A stretch of 64,000 nucleotides of DNA, from assembly GCA_914767715.1 (NCBI GenBank), contig OU612071.1:6805493-6869492 (forward strand), given 5' to 3'. The stretch comes from Membranipora membranacea. Lineage: Eukaryota; Bryozoa; Gymnolaemata; Cheilostomatida; Membraniporidae. Position 1 is the stretch's first letter, and the number at the start of each line of letters is the position of its first letter. The translations under genes and the position numbers were made by a program. Positions 59,176 to 64,000 of this stretch are shown here, in pieces. Below the pieces are notes generated by a model. That model saw only the letters and a list, made by a program, of their open reading frames with translations, made no database searches and had not been told where the DNA came from.

Positions 59176-61310
59176 CCTATCTAGATATGAAGTTAGGGCA
59201 CTGAGATCATTGCATTTGGAGCTGCATTCTAACATTTTAACAAATTACAAATAACACATCACTTAAAAACCAAAATCACAATCTGATCGCTCACCAGGTG
59301 AGTGAGCAATACCTGTTAGGGGTCTCACTTTCAAATCGTTCAGTCAATGATTGAACTATATACATTCTGGGAGTGATGTTGTCTAATTGAAAGACCAAGT
59401 GGGCAATAATTTCGAGTGATGCGATAGTGATAATTTGCTTTAGTAAAGTATCGCTCTTTCTAATTGAAAGACACCCCTGATTGGCAAACTACAGAAGGCT
59501 ACTAGTAGTGATAACAACTAACAGTTACTAGCTAGACTTCTTAGTTAGTCTACTCATGCTTCACGACTGAGTAGTAGAGTACTACTCTACTACTCAGTCG
59601 TGAGTGAAGAATGAGTAGACTTACAGAGTATTGTGTGACTAGCTTACCACTTTATCTGATGAATACTTGTTCTTCCTACACTAACTGCCTTCAAGTTGTT
59701 TAACGCGGTAGTCAAATGTCAATAGATGCCAACATCCTGCTAATCCACTGCCTCAGTTACGTTCTAAAATGTAAGGTACAGTAATCAAAATCAAGCAGAT
59801 ATAATGTCAATACAAAGTTCCATAGAGGAGTAAAGTATTCATCGGAGGAAATTTTCTTCATTTTGCGCAGGCTTGAAAAAGCTAACTTCAAGAGTAGCAA
59901 ACATACGCCCACCCTTTTTTTATTCTTTTTATGGACTTCAACCTTCACTAGCCAAAATTTAATGCTAGCTTACATTAAGTCATCTCAAGACTAGCTAAAC
60001 TAAACTTTAGCTAATACTTACTCCCAAGGCTATAGGTTTAGTTGACTATAACTTAGAAACAAGTTTTATGCTGTTTAATTTTTTTTAGGGCCTGTTACCT
60101 AGAATTACCCACACACCAACATATGTTGGGAAGTTAAATGCCCCATGATAACCACAATCGAACAATTGACAATACTTTAAGAGACAGATTTCATTATCAT
60201 TTCATTCATCCCCCCCCCCCCTTCCTTCACCTGCAATCTACCTTATTAACCTAATTAGTTAATCACTAATTAGGTTGATAAGGTAGATAGGAGGTGAAGG
60301 GAGGGAGGGGGGTCTTTCAATGAGTATGAGATATGGTTACCAATTAGGCTACCGATGGTATCCTTGATTTGGACAATCAACTACAAATGATCACTGCATC
60401 AGGGTAGCGAAGAGTATATCATGACCAATCATGAATCATAATAATGTAACTATTTGACACTCAGGCACTCACTCGGTACATCAAGATTTCTCAGGACAGA
60501 ATTCAAACCTCCAAAGGTTCTGATGCGTAACTCTGCCATTATCATGCCATACTGAATCAGTCTTTCTCCTGTATTCTCTGCAACAAATATTTAGTTGATG
60601 ATGTGATAAAGTATGAATATAATACATTCCAATGTCCTAAGTACATTATTTGCATTCAAATTTTTTGCAGTCTTATAACAAGGCTTTGCTGCTACGAGGT
60701 TCATCCCTGGACCCTTCAATTTTCTCTGCATTGAGAGCCTGATTCTAGCATGTTGCCAAATTACAAATAACACACCACTTAAAGACCTGGTTAAATCTAC
60801 AATCCCTATGATGGCAACAGATTTGCCAGCCGTTGGTGAAGAAGTTTGTTAAGTTTTATATCTGGTTTCTTGGAATGGAAACACTCGATCTATAGGTTTA
60901 ATCAGCACATAACGCCAGCAAGTTTGTAACTAAAATGATCAGACAAGATAATGAAATGTGGCAAGGAGGGTGGAATATAGGGAATAGGTGACTTGATGTT
61001 GCGAGATGGAATGAGTTGTTTCCTCCATGAAAAAAAGAGCACAACTCCGATAGTCACTGAACTCCTAATTACACCAACTGACCGGCTTCAATGAAAAATT
61101 CTTGCTGATGCCTGCCAGTGTTCAAGCAGTTTTACCAAATTTATGCCATGAGACTTCAACGATTACACCGACGCAATTATCATCAGTTAACCTACACATA
61201 TCACCTGACATTTATATCATTATATTACTAACGATGCGCGATGCAAGCGTAACAGTGGAGATATCGATGCTTATGACCCCAGCCATCTCAAGCCTTTCTG
61301 GGTCAGTTCC
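59176..61310 (-). CDS. Candidate multi-exon gene, unrecognised
   Basis: Four segments with GT/AG borders join in phase: 61233-61310 (GTDPERLEMAGVISIDIS..), 60696-60744 (NQALNAEKIEGS..), 60473-60577 (NTGERLIQYGMIMAEL, RIRTFGGLNSVLRNLD) and 59176-59228 (CSSKCNDLSALTSYLD). Total about 95 residues with plausible composition and a strong donor (GTGAGTG) after the third. The introns before the second and fourth exons end in similar text (GTGTTATTTGTAATTTG), suggesting exon duplication. No start, stop or known domain was found, and chance splice fits are possible. Confidence 0.3.
59478..59620. repeat. Dispersed repeat with long palindrome, copy 1
   Basis: GGCAAACTACAGAAGGCTAC leads into a 73-bp near-perfect palindrome at 59548-59620 (GTCTACTCAT..GACTGAGTAGTAGAG and complement). 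A second copy is at 62627-62740. Confidence 0.8.
60210..60312. repeat. 100-bp hairpin with poly-C and poly-G ends
   Basis: CCTTCCTTCACCTGCAATCT..CCTAATTAG at 60222-60262 is inverted at 60269-60302 (CTAATTAGG..GGTGAAGG), and the arms end in C12 and GGGAGGGGGG. The loop is about 7 nt. Confidence 0.85.
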
Positions 61311-62510
61311 CTGCTGCAACTTAATAAAATTTTACAACCAAAATTGAAAACTTGATTGTCGGCTTACCTGTTTGAATTGAGTAACCTGAATGACTATTAA
61401 TACTACGAGTTGTATCACATCTGCTATAAACCACCCAAACACTCACTTCTTCATTGTACTGTTCTCAGTACTATTCTGCGGTCTGTGTTGCTTTACAATG
61501 TAGACTAATAAGAGACGTAGACGAATAATTAAACCAGCGTTATACTCTGGAGAGCTAGTACCTCTACAACACTTGAATACGCCATTCTATTGATGAAGAT
61601 TTACATTTGGGAAACTTTTGCAATTGTGTGCAAGCTGGCAATGGTCTAGTTTCTCTCAGTAACCAAGTTCTCTACTCTCTAACTACAGACCACTATAACC
61701 AATGGTTGGCAGTGGTTGACCCTGAATTAAGGCGAAGTACATGCTTGCAACTCAAAGAGCCCACACATGTAATATTATATGCAATCCGCCCCCCTCCCCG
61801 ATCACTGCTTATTATAATGAAATGACCACTGTGACGCAGTTGAGACCCTGTACAGCCAACAAATCATTTAAATTCAATACCATTGTCAAAAGGCAAGGTC
61901 TGCACTGGTTTCCTTCCTCTGGTGATCGGGTTTGGTATATTCTTTATTATCATTATAGACCAGGGGATATTTCAATTAGCATGAGCTCTGCTTTGTAAAC
62001 CAAAAGATCATTACAACTTAAATGCACAATATCCTCGCTCCTTAGATAAATTCGTTCCCAAATAGTTCACACAAGAGTGAGCATAGTTCAATTGAGTAGT
62101 GGCCAATTCTCGAACGAAGCTAAAAGCAGGTCTCCCCTACTGAGCTAGATGACGATGTACCACTTGGTCTTATATGCGCATGCTTTATCAGTAAATAAAG
62201 TGTATACTAATATGTTATAGTTTTGCTGTTTGTATTTAAGGGTGACCCCACCAGTCTCAGACAGTTGGGAATGGTTGACATAAAGTAATAATGATCCCTC
62301 AGTTGCGCCGAGGCAAAGTCTATGCACACACTTTATACAAACACAAGACCCAGCCTACATAGGCTGTAGTTGTAGTAAAGAGAGGGGGCATTTCCTTACA
62401 ATGTAAAGTATGTAGGCCTACATGTAGCCATAGTAGATTAGCAATAACAGTTCTAGACAATTAGTTGCACGAGAGTTGCCCACCTAAACTTGCCACCACC
62501 TCAAACAACA
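61311..62510. other. Non-coding
   Basis: No supported gene or repeat. Short frames are not bounded by convincing splice sites. Confidence 0.4.
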
Positions 62511-62592
62511 AAGCGAGGAATAAGGAGTAAACTCCTTGGAGTTGTATGAGCCTCCCCCCCTCTTACAACTCTTAGGAGTCATTCTCCTTGCT
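62511..62592. repeat. Imperfect hairpin
   Basis: AAGCGAGGAATAAGGAGTAA..GGAGTTGTATGAG pairs with CTCTTACAACTC..GACTC..TCCTTGCTT across a CCTCCCCCC loop. Confidence 0.65.
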
Positions 62593-62626
62593 TGATATTA
62601 CACTGCACATGTACATTGGTACCATT

Positions 62627-62740
62627 GGCAAACTACAGAAAGCTACTAGTAGTGATAGTAACTAACAGTTACTAGCTAGACTTCTTAGTTCGTCTACTCA
62701 TCTTTCACTCACGACTGAGTGAGTAGTAGAATAGTAGTGT
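62627..62740. repeat. Dispersed repeat with palindrome, copy 2
   Basis: Matches 59480-59590 (GGCAAACTACAGAAAGCTAC.., AACAGTTACTAGCTAGAC). The palindrome is shorter, centred on CACTCACGACTGAGTGAG. Confidence 0.75.
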
Positions 62741-64000
62741 ACCAAATAAATACTAAATAGCATTTATTTACCTGAGAGTGAGAGCTACAACAAATTGATT
62801 CAATCAAGTCCATTCACAGCTGTTCTAATTTCATTCTTCTTCTTCTTGTGAAGCTGTGTTGGCTCATCCTCTCTTCATCGTGGTCTTATGTGTCTGTGAA
62901 GTTACTGATTGGTGCCACTGAGTCTGACTGCTGTTCAGAAAGTTGACTACTAGCAATATCGATAACTAACTCAGTGTTCCCCAACACAGATATTGTAATC
63001 AGTATGTAGTTATTGAACAGGCCAATAAGAAAAAAGTAAGATGTAATGGGCCAATCATATCAAAGCCTGTGAAAATTTGAAGAGAGAGGGCAACTCTTCA
63101 TTTTTGAAGGTTTTTACGTGAGAGGGCAATTCCGAACCAGTTACCTTATTACCCTGGAGTTAGGATTAGATTCTTGTGTTTTAAAGAAGTAGGACGCTAC
63201 CGATTTAAGATAAGATACCTCTAATCTCTCAAACCTTAATTCAACATTGAATATAGAATTCGAACATCAATTTAGAGTGACCACATACTGGTTCTTCTTT
63301 CCTTCACTAGAAATTGGGCTGGAGTCTTGGAGCTAATTTAACTTGGCTAAGAGGCCTTTGATACTGATACACCGCTTTGATTACCTGATTGAGCTTCCAG
63401 GCAAGAGCATTGTCTCAAAACTCGTCAAGAGTTTTACTGTTAGAACAAGACAGGGGTCTTAGCAGGTTACCGGCAGGAACCTTTCTTAAACAGCTTGAAG
63501 GCAGCTTCTCGTGAGGCTAAGAAAGGTCAGGCTCAATTACAACCCCTAGTAAATTACTAGTAATGGAGTAGTGGGAAGCAGCTGTCCGTCAATAGAAATT
63601 AATAAGTTAAATACATCGTACTCACCAGAGTGCTAGTATTACCAATTGGAACCAAGTTTTAATAGATTTGAGCGATCTTGTCTTTCTTCAGTGCACGAAG
63701 GGAGGCAACTCCAAATTATAAATACAAATATATAACACAACAATAAAGTGACATTTAGAGGTGTCCTGAGTGCAAGATTTAGAACCATTACTAGAAAGTA
63801 GAACCAAATTTGAAGTAGAACGACTACACATACTAATAGTACACAGCTTATACTTTAGTCTGAGCCCCCCAGACTTTTGCCCCTCATCCGACCGCCCCCC
63901 GTATAGACTAGTACCAATTCCGTTCCTCACACACCCCACCAATCAAAAATGTTAAAAGTGTTATAAAACCAAATGGAACAATAGGATTGTAGTCTGGTTG
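62741..64000. other. Non-coding to the window end
   Basis: No supported gene. GAGAGGGCAACTCTTCATTT near 63085 faintly resembles the TATGGAGTT hairpin family. Confidence 0.4.

Overview
This window reads as nuclear DNA from an animal, probably an aquatic invertebrate. It is AT-rich and intron-rich with consensus GT/AG splice sites, contains TRIM-type RING/B-box/coiled-coil genes, and is dominated by transposable elements of types found in invertebrate genomes (R4/Dong-like and CR1-like LINEs, a Ginger1-type integrase DNA transposon with an OTU domain, solo LTRs, MITEs). No bacterial operons or organellar genes are present. The species cannot be named from the sequence.

Layout. 0.1-1.5 kb: two opposed scraps of one LINE family and a CCAAT-rich minisatellite. 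2.0-7.3 kb: a dead R4/Dong-like LINE interrupted first by a 3.05-kb DNA transposon (8-bp target duplication) and then by a 484-bp solo LTR. 7.3-16.75 kb: first copy of a 9.5-kb segmental duplication carrying TRIM-propeller gene A (minus strand). 17.5-22.0 kb: a third TRIM copy (C), inverted and head-to-head with A, that has lost its RING exon and is a pseudogene. 22.6-26.1 kb: two diverged tandem copies of an unrecognised Cys-containing gene fragment. 26.4-30.0 kb: two R4/Dong-like elements head-to-tail between TAA microsatellites. 31.3-40.85 kb: second copy of the segmental duplication with TRIM gene B. 40.85-49.55 kb: a tandem array with alternating 2.28- and 1.50-kb units that repeatedly copies the TRIM promoter and the first 21 codons of the RING exon. 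49.56-56.70 kb: a 7.1-kb Ginger1-type transposon with about 280-bp inverted repeats coding for integrase, OTU protease and two F-box-like motifs, with an 859-bp solo LTR nested in it. 56.7-64 kb: mostly non-coding with long hairpins, plus four small phase-compatible candidate exons of an unknown minus-strand gene.

How the parts relate. TRIM proteins A and B would be RING-type ubiquitin ligases whose C-terminal beta-propeller binds a target. Both can be read as complete proteins of 628 and 626 residues if one 66-nt exon is skipped. That exon is damaged in a different way in each copy, and its loss keeps the frame. The locus is evolving by segmental duplication, inversion and promoter-fragment amplification, with LINEs at the left edge of each duplicate. 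The most unusual item is the Ginger1-type element: it couples a DDE integrase to a deubiquitinase-like OTU domain and a tandem F-box-like segment separated from it only by one in-frame stop. The copy here is inactivated, including a stop codon at the place of the catalytic glutamate.
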